From positions 180,961-234,845 of the forward strand of contig NZ_BMRG01000004.1 of assembly GCF_014648515.1 (NCBI RefSeq): a stretch of DNA of 53,885 nucleotides, read 5' to 3'. Shown piece by piece: positions 33,721 to 41,968 of this stretch. Source of the stretch: Saccharothrix coeruleofusca. GTDB taxonomy: Bacteria > Actinomycetota > Actinomycetes > Mycobacteriales > Pseudonocardiaceae. Position numbers and translations under genes: made by a program. The notes beneath the pieces are model-generated. The model saw only the letters and a list, made by a program, of their open reading frames with translations, did not search any database and had not been told where the DNA came from. The stretch's first letter is position 1, and the number at the start of each line of letters is the position of its first letter.

Positions 33721-35636
33721 TCCCGCCGGAGGACCGGGCGCGGTCGCCGTTCACCGGGTGGACCCGCGCGCACTGGGCGGCGCTCGCCGACCGGGTGCTG
33801 GCCGCGCTGGACCCGCACTGGTCGCCCGGCCGCGCCCGGATCGACCTGCCGGGCCCGGCCAGCCGCAGCGGTCGGGAGTCCGACGGGCTGGATGGCTTCG
33901 CGCGCACCTTCCTGCTCGCCGGGTTCCGGGTCGCGGGGCGGGGCGGTGATCCGGGCGGCCTGCTGGAGCGCTACGCGCGCGGCCTCGCCACCGGCACCGA
34001 CCCCGCCTCGCCCGAGGCGTGGCCCCGCCCCGACCGGCTGGGGCAGGCCAAGGTCGAGGCGGCCTCGATCGCGCTGGTGCTGCAGCTGACCCGGCCCTGG
34101 TTGTGGGACCGGCTCGACGACGCCGTGCGGGAGCGCGTGGTGGCCTGGCTGGCCACCGTCGTCGGGCAGCCCTACCCGCCCATCAACTGGGTGTGGTTCC
34201 GCGTGGTCGTGGAGTCGTTCCTGCGCGAGGTGGGCGGCCCGTGGTCGGCCGACGACATCGCCGAGGACCTGGCCGTGCACGCCTCGCTGCGCCGCCCCGG
34301 CGGGTGGCTCAGCGACGGCCATGAGCGGGCCTACGACCACTACACCGGCTGGGCCCTGCACCTGTACCCGCTGCTGTGGACGCACCTGTTCGACGTGACC
34401 GGCACGCTGTGCCCGGTGCAGGTCCGCGACCAGTGGACCGCCGACCTGGCCGCCTACCTCGACGACGCGGTGCGCCTGGTCGGCGCGGACGGCTCGCCGC
34501 TGTTCCAGGGCCGCAGCCTGACCTACCGGTTCGCCGCGGCGGCGCCGTTCTGGGTCGGGGCGCTGACCGGCGTGGGCGCTCCGGGCCTGCTGCGGCGCGC
34601 GGCCAGCGGGGTGCTGCGGCACTTCGCCGACCGCGCCGCGCCGGACCAGGACGGCCTGCTCACGCTGGGCTGGCACGGCTCGTGGCCCGCGCTGCGGCAG
34701 TCCTACTCCGGGCCGGGGTCGCCGTACTGGGCGGCCAAGGGGATGCTCGGCCTGGCGCTGCCCGCCGACCACCCCGCGTGGACCGACGTGGAGCTGCCGC
34801 TGCCGGTGGAGACCGGCGACGTCGCCCGCGTGGTGGCCGCGCCGGGATGGCTGCTCTCGGCCCGCCGCGACGACGGCATCGCGCTGGTGCTCAACCACGG
34901 CACCGACCACGCGCTGCCCGGCGACACCCGCTCCGACGCGCCGCTGTACGCGCGGCTGGGCTACTCGACCGCCACCGCGCCGCTGCCCGAGCCGGTGGAC
35001 AACGCCGTGGTGCTGCTGGACGCCGCGGGCCGCCCGAGCCACCGGGCCGGGTTCACCACCCTGTTCGTCCGCGAACTGCCCGGCGGCGTGCTCGCCGGAG
35101 CCTCGACCGGACCGACGCGCTGGGTGGACACCAGCGCCGACGACTCGCCGGACCACGGCTCGGGCCGCACCGGACCGGTGACGCCGGGACCGCGGATGAC
35201 CGTGGCCTCGCTCGTCCGCGACGGGCTGGAGGTCCGACTGGTCATGGTCCACGAGGCGGACGGGCGCCGCCTGCGCCTGGGCGGCTGGCCGATCTCCGCC
35301 GACACCGAACCGGCCACCGCCGCGGAACGGCACGCGGAGGTCCGCGGCGTCGACCTGCGCTCGCGCGTGACCCCGCTGCGCGGCTTCACCGGAGCCGGTG
35401 TCGACCTCCGGCGCGACGCCACCGCGTTGGGCGCGGTCACCGCGACCCCGTGGCTGTCCGCCGTGAACACCGGCGGTGTCCTCGCCGCCGCAGTGCTGCT
35501 CGACCGACGCACCACCGAGCCCGTCCTCCCCGCCCTGGCCGTCGAGCGGGCCCGCGACGGCCACCGCGTCACCGTCGCCTGGCACGGCGGGCCCGCCACC
35601 CGGATCACCCTGCCGGACCGCCCCGGCGACTCGTGA
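33717..35636 (+). CDS. DUF2264 protein, probable GH154 beta-glucuronidase
   Basis: A 639-residue protein starting at GTG 33717, overlapping the dehydrogenase stop. The first 370 residues form a DUF2264 alpha/alpha-toroid (GLDGFARTFLLAGFRVAG, INWVWFRVVVESFLREVGG, GWLSDGHERAYDHYTGWALH, LFQGRSLTYRFAAAAPFW, SYSGPGSPYWAAKGMLGLAL); the last 250 are beta-rich. As I recall, DUF2264 corresponds to CAZy GH154, whose founding Bacteroides thetaiotaomicron member removes beta-linked glucuronic acid from arabinogalactan oligosaccharides. There is no signal peptide, so it would act inside the cell on imported oligosaccharides. It lies directly before a secreted beta-1,6-galactanase, which fits that reading. 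Family call is good; activity is inferred. Confidence 0.8.
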   Translation: MIPPEDRARSPFTGWTRAHWAALADRVLAALDPHWSPGRARIDLPGPASRSGRESDGLDGFARTFLLAGFRVAGRGGDPGGLLERYARGLATGTDPASPEAWPRPDRLGQAKVEAASIALVLQLTRPWLWDRLDDAVRERVVAWLATVVGQPYPPINWVWFRVVVESFLREVGGPWSADDIAEDLAVHASLRRPGGWLSDGHERAYDHYTGWALHLYPLLWTHLFDVTGTLCPVQVRDQWTADLAAYLDDAVRLVGADGSPLFQGRSLTYRFAAAAPFWVGALTGVGAPGLLRRAASGVLRHFADRAAPDQDGLLTLGWHGSWPALRQSYSGPGSPYWAAKGMLGLALPADHPAWTDVELPLPVETGDVARVVAAPGWLLSARRDDGIALVLNHGTDHALPGDTRSDAPLYARLGYSTATAPLPEPVDNAVVLLDAAGRPSHRAGFTTLFVRELPGGVLAGASTGPTRWVDTSADDSPDHGSGRTGPVTPGPRMTVASLVRDGLEVRLVMVHEADGRRLRLGGWPISADTEPATAAERHAEVRGVDLRSRVTPLRGFTGAGVDLRRDATALGAVTATPWLSAVNTGGVLAAAVLLDRRTTEPVLPALAVERARDGHRVTVAWHGGPATRITLPDRPGDS

Positions 35637-35649
35637 ACAGGAGGAGCTC

Positions 35650-37119
35650 ATGGTCACCCGCAGGACCCTGCTGACCGCCGCCGGAGCCGCCGTCGCGGGC
35701 GCAGCCCTCGGCCCCGGCGCGGCACGCGCGGACGCCACCATCGTCATCGACCCGGCCGCCGACTACGGCGCCTGGGAGGGCTGGGGCACGTCGCTGGCCT
35801 GGTGGGCCAACGTCTTCGGCGACCGGGACGACTTCGCCGACCTGTTCTTCACCACCGGCACCGTCACCTACAACGGCACCGCGCTGCCCGGCCTCGGCCT
35901 GAACATCGCCCGCTACAACCTCGGCGCGTGCGGCTGGAACAGCGTCGGCGGTGAGCGGATGGTCGCCTCGCCCAACATCCCGCGCTTCAAGCAGATCGAG
36001 GGCTTCTGGCAGGACTGGAACAACGCCGACCCGGCCTCCTCGGCGTGGAACTGGGACGCCGACGCCAACCAGCGCGCCGCCCTGGTCAAGGCGACCCGCC
36101 GGGGCGCGGTCAGCGAGCTGTTCGCCAACTCGCCGATGTGGTGGATGTGCCTGAACCACAACCCCTCCGGCGCGGCCGACGGCGGCAACAACCTCCAGCC
36201 GTGGAACTACCGCCAGCACGCCGCCCACCTCGCCGCCACCGCCCGCCAGGCCGAGGACCGCTGGGGCGTGTCGTTCGCGACCGTGGACCCGTTCAACGAG
36301 CCCTCCTCGGACTGGTGGCGCGCCGACGGCAAGCAGGAGGGCTGCCACGTCGACGCGGGTATCCAGCGCACGATCATCGCCCACCTGCGCGCCGAACTGG
36401 ACCAGCGCGGCTTGTCCAACATCGTGGTCTCGGCGTCCGACGAGACCGGCTACGACCTCGCCCGCACCACATGGAACAGCTTCGACGCGCAGACCAGGGC
36501 GCTGGTGGGGCAGGTCAACGTGCACGGCTACCAGGGCTCCGGCGGTCGTCGCGACCTGCTGCACAGCGAGGTCCGGGCGGCGGGCAAGAAGCTGTGGAAC
36601 TCCGAGACCGGAGACAGCGACGGCACCGGCCTGACCACCGCGCGCAACCTGTGCCTGGACTTCCGCTGGCTGCGCCCCACCGCGTGGTGCTACTGGCAGG
36701 TGATGGACCCCAGCGCGGGCTGGGCGGCGATCCACTACGACCCGACCACGCTGCGGGCGGGCGCGGTGCAGACCAAGTACTACGTGCTGGCGCAGTTCAC
36801 CCGCCACATCCGGCCGGGGATGCGCGTGCTGCCCACCGGCGTCGACAACGCGGTCGCCGCCTACGACCCCGCCGGGCGACGCCTGGTGATCGTCGCGGTC
36901 AACACCGGCGCGGCGCAGGCGCTGACCTTCGACCTGTCCCACTTCGGCCAGGTGACCGGGGGAGCGGACGGACAGGTGCCGCGCTGGGTGACGTTGACCT
37001 CGGGCGCGGGGGACCGGTACACCCGATACCTGGACACCCGCGTGGACGGCAAGTCGGTCCGGGTGCCCTTCGCCGCGGGTTCGGTGCAGACGCTCCAAGT
37101 CGACGGGGTGGTGGAGTGA
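35650..37119 (+). CDS. secreted GH30 endo-beta-1,6-galactanase
   Basis: A 489-residue exported enzyme. The N-terminus MVTRRTLLTAAGAAVAGAAL has twin arginines and a long hydrophobic stretch, pointing to Tat or Sec export with cleavage after AARA. The GH30 barrel follows: GWGTSLAWWANVFG, LGLNIARYNLG, FANSPMWWMCLNHNPSG. The acid/base is E217 in DPFNEP and the nucleophile E319 in LWNSETGDSDG. The C-terminal part (about residues 390-489) is the usual beta-sandwich. The motifs and length match subfamily 5, endo-beta-1,6-galactanases acting on arabinogalactan side chains. ATG 35650 follows AGGAGG; the gene is 13 bp after the DUF2264 gene and overlaps the transporter ATPase start. Confidence 0.9.
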   Translation: MVTRRTLLTAAGAAVAGAALGPGAARADATIVIDPAADYGAWEGWGTSLAWWANVFGDRDDFADLFFTTGTVTYNGTALPGLGLNIARYNLGACGWNSVGGERMVASPNIPRFKQIEGFWQDWNNADPASSAWNWDADANQRAALVKATRRGAVSELFANSPMWWMCLNHNPSGAADGGNNLQPWNYRQHAAHLAATARQAEDRWGVSFATVDPFNEPSSDWWRADGKQEGCHVDAGIQRTIIAHLRAELDQRGLSNIVVSASDETGYDLARTTWNSFDAQTRALVGQVNVHGYQGSGGRRDLLHSEVRAAGKKLWNSETGDSDGTGLTTARNLCLDFRWLRPTAWCYWQVMDPSAGWAAIHYDPTTLRAGAVQTKYYVLAQFTRHIRPGMRVLPTGVDNAVAAYDPAGRRLVIVAVNTGAAQALTFDLSHFGQVTGGADGQVPRWVTLTSGAGDRYTRYLDTRVDGKSVRVPFAAGSVQTLQVDGVVE

Positions 37120-38624
37120 CACGAACGAATGAAACGTTTCAGGCGCCGCGGTTGGCCCTCCGGGAGGTCTCCAAGACCTTCGGGTCGGTCCAGGCGCTGC
37201 GCGGTGTCTCGCTGTCGCTGCACGCGGGGGAGGTGCACGCGCTGGCGGGCGAGAACGGCGCGGGCAAGTCCACCGCGGTGCGGATCATCGGCGGCGAGCA
37301 CCGCCCCGACAGCGGCGAAGTGCTGCTGGAGGGCCGTCCGGTGCGCTTCGCGTCGCCGCGCGAAGCGCACCGCCACGGTGTCGCGGTGATCCACCAGGAA
37401 CCCGCCTGCTTCCCGGACCTGTCGGTGGCCGAGAACGTGTTCATGGGCGTGCTGCCGCTTCGGGCGGGGCGCCGGGTGGACCGGCGCGAGACCCACCGCC
37501 GCACCGCGGAGGTGTTCCGGCGGCTGGGCGTGCGCGTCGACCCGGCCCGGCCGGTGCGCGGGCTGTCCGTGGCCGACCGGCAGCTCATCGAGGTCGCCAA
37601 GGCGCTGGTCGCCGACGCGCGGGTGATCGTGATGGACGAGCCGACCGCTGCGCTGTCGCCGGTGGAGGTGCGACGGCTGTTCGAAGTGGCTCGTGGTCTG
37701 GTCGCGCGGGGTGCGGCGCTGCTGTTCATCTCGCACCGCCTGGACGAGGTCTACCAGCTGTGCGACCGGGTCACCGTGCTGCGCGACGGCGCCCCGGTCA
37801 CCACCGGGACCGTCCCCGAACTCGACGCCGACGCGCTGGTCCGCGCCATGGTCGGCCGCCCGGTCGAGCAGCTGTTCCCGCGCCGCGACACCGAGCCGGG
37901 CCCGGATGCCCTGGTGGTGCGCGGGCTGACCAGGGCGGGGGCGTTCGAGGACATCTCCTTCGCGGTGCGCCGGGGCGAGGTGGTCGGACTGGCGGGCCTG
38001 GTCGGGTCCGGCCGCTCGGAGGTGGCGCGGGCGATCTTCGGCGTGGACGGCCGCGACCACGGCCGCGTGCTGCTGCACGGACACGAACTGCCCGCAGGCG
38101 ACCCGCGCGCGGCCATTCGCGGCGGCCTGGCGCTGGTCCCGGAGGACCGCCGCGAACAGGGGCTGGTGCCGGAGCTGCCCATCGAGCGCAACGCGGCACT
38201 GGCCCGGCTGCGCCAGGTCTCGCCGCTGGGCCTGACCCGGCGCTCGCGCGAGCGGGCACTGGCCGCCCGGTGGGCGCGGCGGCTGGGCATCAAGCACCGG
38301 CGGCTGTCCGACCCGGCCGCCACGCTCTCCGGCGGCAACCAGCAGAAGGTCGTGCTGGGCAAGTGGCTGGCCACCGAGCCGACGGTGCTCATAGTCGACG
38401 AGCCAACCCGCGGCATCGACATCGGCGCGAAGGTCGAGGTGCACGCGCTGCTGTCGGACCTGGCCGCGCGCGGCATGGCCGTGCTGCTGATCTCCTCCGA
38501 GCTGCCCGAGGTGCTAGGCATGGCCGACCGCGTGCTGGTGATGCGGGAAGGGCGGATCACCGCCGAGCTGTCCGGGGAGTCGGCCACCGAGGAGGCCGTG
38601 ATGCGCGCGGCTGTGCTGGATTGA
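37116..38624 (+). CDS. sugar ABC transporter ATPase, duplicated (rhamnose RhaT/RbsA-like)
   Basis: A 502-residue double ATPase. The first half has Walker A GENGAGKST (residues 45-53), signature LSVADRQLIEVAKAL and Walker B VIVMDEPT. The second half has a degenerate Walker A GLVGSGRSE, signature LSGGNQQKVVLGKWL and LIVDEPTRGIDIGAK. This is the RbsA/XylG/RhaT architecture. The binding protein at 40898 is rhamnose-type, so rhamnose import is likely. The start is taken as GTG 37116 (GTGA overlap with the GH30 stop), but a LacI-like palindrome at 37130-37141 lies inside the first codons, so TTG 37152 or a separate promoter is possible. The last 15 bases before the stop belong to a tandem repeat unit. 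Confidence 0.92.
   Translation: MTRTNETFQAPRLALREVSKTFGSVQALRGVSLSLHAGEVHALAGENGAGKSTAVRIIGGEHRPDSGEVLLEGRPVRFASPREAHRHGVAVIHQEPACFPDLSVAENVFMGVLPLRAGRRVDRRETHRRTAEVFRRLGVRVDPARPVRGLSVADRQLIEVAKALVADARVIVMDEPTAALSPVEVRRLFEVARGLVARGAALLFISHRLDEVYQLCDRVTVLRDGAPVTTGTVPELDADALVRAMVGRPVEQLFPRRDTEPGPDALVVRGLTRAGAFEDISFAVRRGEVVGLAGLVGSGRSEVARAIFGVDGRDHGRVLLHGHELPAGDPRAAIRGGLALVPEDRREQGLVPELPIERNAALARLRQVSPLGLTRRSRERALAARWARRLGIKHRRLSDPAATLSGGNQQKVVLGKWLATEPTVLIVDEPTRGIDIGAKVEVHALLSDLAARGMAVLLISSELPEVLGMADRVLVMREGRITAELSGESATEEAVMRAAVLD
37130..37141. promoter_or_regulatory. LacI-family-like operator at the start of the transporter ATPase gene
   Basis: TGAAACGTTTCA is a perfect 12-bp palindrome with a central CG, of the kind bound by LacI-family sugar regulators. 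It lies 14 bp inside the annotated start of the ATPase gene, at the junction between the galactanase and the rhamnose-type transporter genes. It suggests an internal promoter separately controlled by rhamnose or a related signal. Confidence 0.55.
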
Positions 38625-38860
38625 CCCGGCTCTGCCGGGTCGGGCTCGGCCGCCTGGGAGTCGGTCCATCGGCACGCGTTTCGTGCCGATCGAAGGGCGT
38701 GATCGGCACGAAAGGCATCCCGACAGACCGACGCGGCTGTGTTGGATGGCCGCTGCTTCGCAGACGGCGGCTCGGCCGCCCGGAAGTCGGTCCATCGGGA
38801 CGCGTTTCGGAAAAAATCGAAGAGCGTGATTTTTTCCGAAAGGCATCCCGACAGACCGAC
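38607..38860. repeat. tandem pair of ~126-bp structured repeats with covarying hairpins
   Basis: Unit 1 is 38607-38732 and unit 2 is 38733-38860; matching points are exactly 126 bp apart. Each unit begins GCGGCTGTGYTGGAT, has a small hairpin (CCCGGC/GCCGGG at 38625-38639; GCCGCTGC/GCAGACGGC at 38749-38768), then CTCGGCCGCC, then a long hairpin: 38660-38732 and 38786-38860. In both long hairpins GTCGGTC pairs with GACCGAC and TCGGSA with TCCCGA across two- and four-base internal loops, and the loop is GAAGRGCGT. The apical stems differ: TTTCGTGCCGATC in unit 1, TTTCGGAAAAAATC in unit 2, each with a perfect complement. Unit 1 begins in the last codons of the ATPase gene. The remaining intergenic bases to 38926 hold only the next ribosome-binding site (GGGAGG, 38912-38917). 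Confidence 0.85.
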
Positions 38861-38926
38861 GCGGCCTCGCGTGGTGGTTGGGAAAGGACGGCATTGCGCG
38901 GAGTGGGTGGTGGGAGGTGGTTCGGT

Positions 38927-39910
38927 GTGAGGTTGGGGCGGGAGAGCGGCGTCGCGCTGGTGCTGGTGGTCGTGGTCGGGGTGACGGCGGCGGTGAACCC
39001 GGCGTTCGTCAGTGGCCGTGGGGTGCATGATCTGCTGCTCAACGCCTCGATCGTCGCGCTGCTGGCGATCGGGCAGGCGCCGCTGGTGATCACCCGCAAC
39101 ATCGACCTGTCGGTCGGCTCGGTGCTGGGGCTGGCGGCGTTCCTGTCCGGCCAGCTGTTCCTGGCCGACCGGGACACGCCGGTGGTGCTCGTGGTGCTGG
39201 CGGGTGCGGCGCTGGGCGCGGCGTGCGGGGCGCTCAACGGCGCGCTGGTGGCCGTGGCGAAGGTGCCCGCGCTGGTGGTCACCCTCGGCACGCTGTACGT
39301 CTTCCGCGGCGTCGACTACGGCTGGGCCAGCGCCTCCGGCGTGCACCAGGTCAACGCCGACCGGATGTCCCCGCGGTTCCTGGCCTTCGGCAGCGGCTCG
39401 GTGCTGGGCGTGCCCAACCTCGCGCTGATCGCGCTGGTCGCGCTGCTGGTCGTCGGGTTCGCCCTGCGCGACTCCCGATCCGGTCGCGAGCTGTACGCCA
39501 TCGGCTCCAACCCCGACGCCGCGCGGCTGGCGGGCATCCCGGCGGGCAGGCGGGTCTTCGGCGCGTTCGTGCTCTCCGGGACGCTGGCGGGTTTGGCCGG
39601 CGTGCTGCACGCCGCGTACTTCGGCACGGTCAACGCCTCCGTGGGCACGGGGCGTGAGCTGGCCGTGGTGGCCGCGGTGGTGGTCGGCGGCGTGGCGATC
39701 TTCGGCGGCAGCGGCACCGTGCTGGGTGCGGCGCTGGGCGCGCTGCTGCTGACCACGGTGACCGGTGCGCTGCCGGTGCTGGGCGTGCCCGCCTTCTGGC
39801 AGCGGGCGGTGGACGGGGCGGCGCTGCTGGTGGCGATCTCGCTGGACCGCGCAGTGCTGCTGCGCGTGGTCGAACGCCTGCGAACGGGGAGAGGAGCGCG
39901 CCGTGGGTGA
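38927..39910 (+). CDS. rhamnose-type ABC transporter permease 1 (RhaP-like)
   Basis: A 327-residue membrane protein of the RbsC/AraH family. Helices include SGVALVLVVVVGVTAAVNPA, VLVVLAGAALGAACGALNGA and VVVGGVAIFGGSGTVLGAAL; the family motif ITRNIDLSVGSVLGLAAF is present (about residues 54-71), and GRELYAIGSNPDAARLAGIP is the conserved cytoplasmic loop. GTG 38927 with GGGAGG nine bases upstream was chosen; GTG 38903 is an alternative. It is separated from the ATPase by the structured repeats, and its stop overlaps the next permease by eight bases. Confidence 0.92.
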   Translation: MRLGRESGVALVLVVVVGVTAAVNPAFVSGRGVHDLLLNASIVALLAIGQAPLVITRNIDLSVGSVLGLAAFLSGQLFLADRDTPVVLVVLAGAALGAACGALNGALVAVAKVPALVVTLGTLYVFRGVDYGWASASGVHQVNADRMSPRFLAFGSGSVLGVPNLALIALVALLVVGFALRDSRSGRELYAIGSNPDAARLAGIPAGRRVFGAFVLSGTLAGLAGVLHAAYFGTVNASVGTGRELAVVAAVVVGGVAIFGGSGTVLGAALGALLLTTVTGALPVLGVPAFWQRAVDGAALLVAISLDRAVLLRVVERLRTGRGARRG

Positions 39911-40901
39911 CAAGCCGCTGCGCTGGGAGGCGGTCCTGCTGGTGCTGTGCGCGGCGGTGTTCGTCGCGGGAGCCGCGACCACGCCCGGTTTCACCGACGC
40001 CGACAACATCGGCTTCCTGCTGCTGGACCACACCGCGGTGGCGCTGCTGGCGCTGGCGCTGCTGCCGGTCGTGCTGGTCGGCGAGATCGACCTGTCGGTG
40101 GCCTCGACGCTGGGCCTGTGCTCGGCGCTGACCGGCGTGCTGTGGGACGCCGGTGTGCCGTTCGAGACGATCGGACCGGTGGTGCTGCTGGCGGGCGCGC
40201 TGCTCGGCGCGGTCAACGCCGTCCTGGTGGTGGGGCTGGGCCTGCCCTCGCTGGCGGTCACCATCGGCACCCTGGGCCTGTACCGGGGACTGGCCTACGT
40301 GGTGCTCGGCGACGGCGCGGTGACCGGGTTCCCGGAGAACTACCGGCCGATCGCCACCGACGCGGTCCCCGGCACCTTCCTGCCCTTCTCCGCGCTGCTG
40401 GTGCTGGTCGTCGGCGCGGCGATCGCGGTGGTCGTGCACGCCACGCCGGTCGGGCGCGCCCTGTACGCGATCGGGCTGGGGGAGCAGGCCGCGCGCTTCT
40501 CCGGCATCCGCGTGCGGCGGATCAAGTTCGCCCTGTTCGTCGCCTCCGGGCTGCTGTGCGCGGTGGCCTCGCTGGTCTACACCCTGCGCTACAACACCGC
40601 CCGCGCCGACAACGCGAGCGGGCTGGAGCTGGTCGCGGTCACCGCGGTGCTGCTGGGCGGCGTGTCGATCTTCGGCGGGCGCGGCACGGTGCTGGGCGTC
40701 GCGGGCGCCCTGCTGCTCACCGCTGGCCTGCGCAACGTGCTGCTGCTCAACGACGTGACCAACGAGGTCCAGAACGTCGTCAACGGACTGCTGCTGATCG
40801 TGTCGGTGCTGGTCCCGGTGGCGGCAGGCGCGCTGCGCGCCCGCCGCCGCACCGCCCCGGCCGCTGTTCCCGCACCCGTTCCAGAGGAGGCTCGACGATG
40901 A
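39903..40901 (+). CDS. rhamnose-type ABC transporter permease 2 (RhaQ-like)
   Basis: A 332-residue membrane protein of the same family as permease 1. The motif LVGEIDLSVASTLGLCSAL, the loop GRALYAIGLGEQAARFSGIR and the C-terminal GGVSIFGGRGTVLGVAGALL are diagnostic. Two different permeases in one operon are typical of rhamnose (RhaPQ) rather than ribose systems. GTG 39903 overlaps the previous gene; its stop overlaps the ATG of the binding protein (ATGA), so translation is coupled. Confidence 0.92.
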   Translation: MGDKPLRWEAVLLVLCAAVFVAGAATTPGFTDADNIGFLLLDHTAVALLALALLPVVLVGEIDLSVASTLGLCSALTGVLWDAGVPFETIGPVVLLAGALLGAVNAVLVVGLGLPSLAVTIGTLGLYRGLAYVVLGDGAVTGFPENYRPIATDAVPGTFLPFSALLVLVVGAAIAVVVHATPVGRALYAIGLGEQAARFSGIRVRRIKFALFVASGLLCAVASLVYTLRYNTARADNASGLELVAVTAVLLGGVSIFGGRGTVLGVAGALLLTAGLRNVLLLNDVTNEVQNVVNGLLLIVSVLVPVAAGALRARRRTAPAAVPAPVPEEARR

Positions 40902-41968
40902 CCCATCCCCGAACGCCGAACCGCGCCGCGGCGGCCACCCTGGCCGCGCTGCTGCTCCTGGCCGGGTGCGGCAGCACCACCAAGGGGTCCGCGCCCACCG
41001 CCGACGCGGGTGCGGGCACCGCGAAGGCCGATCCGAACGCGCCGATCAAGGAGGGGCTCAAGGTCGCCTTCCTGCCCAAGGAGATCGACAACCCCTACGA
41101 GGCGCTCATGGACCGCGGCGGCATCACCGCGGTCGGGGAGCTCAAGGGCGAGGGCAAGGAGGTCGGCCCGTCCGACGCCTCGGCGTCCTCGCAGGTCTCC
41201 TACATCACCACGCTGGTCCAGCAGCGCCAGGACGCCATCGTCATCGCGGCCAACGACCCCGACGCGGTCGCGCCCGCCCTCAGGGAGGCCATGGCCGAGG
41301 GCGTCGCGGTGGTCACCGTCGACTCCGACGCCGCCCACGACGCCCGCCGGGTGTTCGTCAACCAGGCCGACTCCGAGGAGATCGGCCGCTCGCAGATCCG
41401 GATGATCTCCCAGCAGATCGGCGGCCGGGGCAAGATCGCGGTCCTGTCGGCCACGCCCAACGCCACCAACCAGAACACGTGGATCGAGTTCATGCGCGAT
41501 GAGCTCGGCAAACCCGAGCACGCGGGCATCGAACTGGTCAAGGTCGCCTATGGGGACGACGACGACCAGAAGTCCTTCCAGGAGACTCAGGCGCTGCTGC
41601 AGTCCACTCCGGACCTGAAGGGCATCGTCGCGCCCACCACCGTGGGCATCTCCGCCGCGGCCCGCTACCTGTCGACCTCGCCGCAGAAGGGGAAGGTCGC
41701 GCTGACCGGTCTGGGCACGCCCAACCAGATGCGGCAGTTCGTCAAGGACGGCACGGTCACCGCCTTCGCCCTGTGGGACCCCGAGGAGCTGGGTTACCTC
41801 GCCGGGTACGCCGCCGCCGCACTGGCCTCGGGGCGGATCACCGGGGCCCAGGGCGAGGTCTTCGAAGCGGGGTCGCTGGGCGAGCGCACCATCGGCGAGC
41901 ACGGCGAGGTCATCCTCGGTCCGCCCACCACCTTCGACGCCGCCAACATCGACGACTACGACTTCTAG
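40898..41968 (+). CDS. rhamnose-type ABC transporter substrate-binding lipoprotein (RhaS-like)
   Basis: A 356-residue exported lipoprotein with lipobox LLLAGC (C24). The periplasmic-binding fold of the RbsB/RhaS class begins VAFLPKEIDNPYEALMDRGG, close to the rhamnose-binding RhaS consensus, and continues YITTLVQQRQDAIVIAANDP, VTVDSDAAHDARRVFVNQ, LKGIVAPTTVGISAAARYL and VALTGLGTPNQMRQFV. Rhamnose is the most likely ligand; it would be released from arabinogalactan ends by the BNR_4 enzyme at 48349. The TAG stop is part of the CTAG target duplication of the insertion element that follows, so the gene is intact but the rest of the original operon was displaced. Confidence 0.9.
   Translation: MTHPRTPNRAAAATLAALLLLAGCGSTTKGSAPTADAGAGTAKADPNAPIKEGLKVAFLPKEIDNPYEALMDRGGITAVGELKGEGKEVGPSDASASSQVSYITTLVQQRQDAIVIAANDPDAVAPALREAMAEGVAVVTVDSDAAHDARRVFVNQADSEEIGRSQIRMISQQIGGRGKIAVLSATPNATNQNTWIEFMRDELGKPEHAGIELVKVAYGDDDDQKSFQETQALLQSTPDLKGIVAPTTVGISAAARYLSTSPQKGKVALTGLGTPNQMRQFVKDGTVTAFALWDPEELGYLAGYAAAALASGRITGAQGEVFEAGSLGERTIGEHGEVILGPPTTFDAANIDDYDF

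Noticed and set aside
33657-35747. A 696-codon minus-strand frame opposite the DUF2264 gene
   Set aside because: No recognisable domain and typical antisense composition; the DUF2264 reading is coherent and coupled to neighbours.
38607-38860. CRISPR-like array
   Set aside because: Only two 126-bp units, hairpins rather than short repeats with unique spacers, and no cas gene; the variable parts are palindromic stems.
38514-38894. A 126-codon minus-strand frame over the tandem repeats
   Set aside because: Its internal similarity merely reflects the two repeat units; it has no independent coding features.
37751-40270. An 839-codon minus-strand frame opposite the rhamnose-type transporter genes
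   Set aside because: Ser/Thr/Arg-rich antisense translation of membrane-protein genes; no domain and it crosses the structured repeats.
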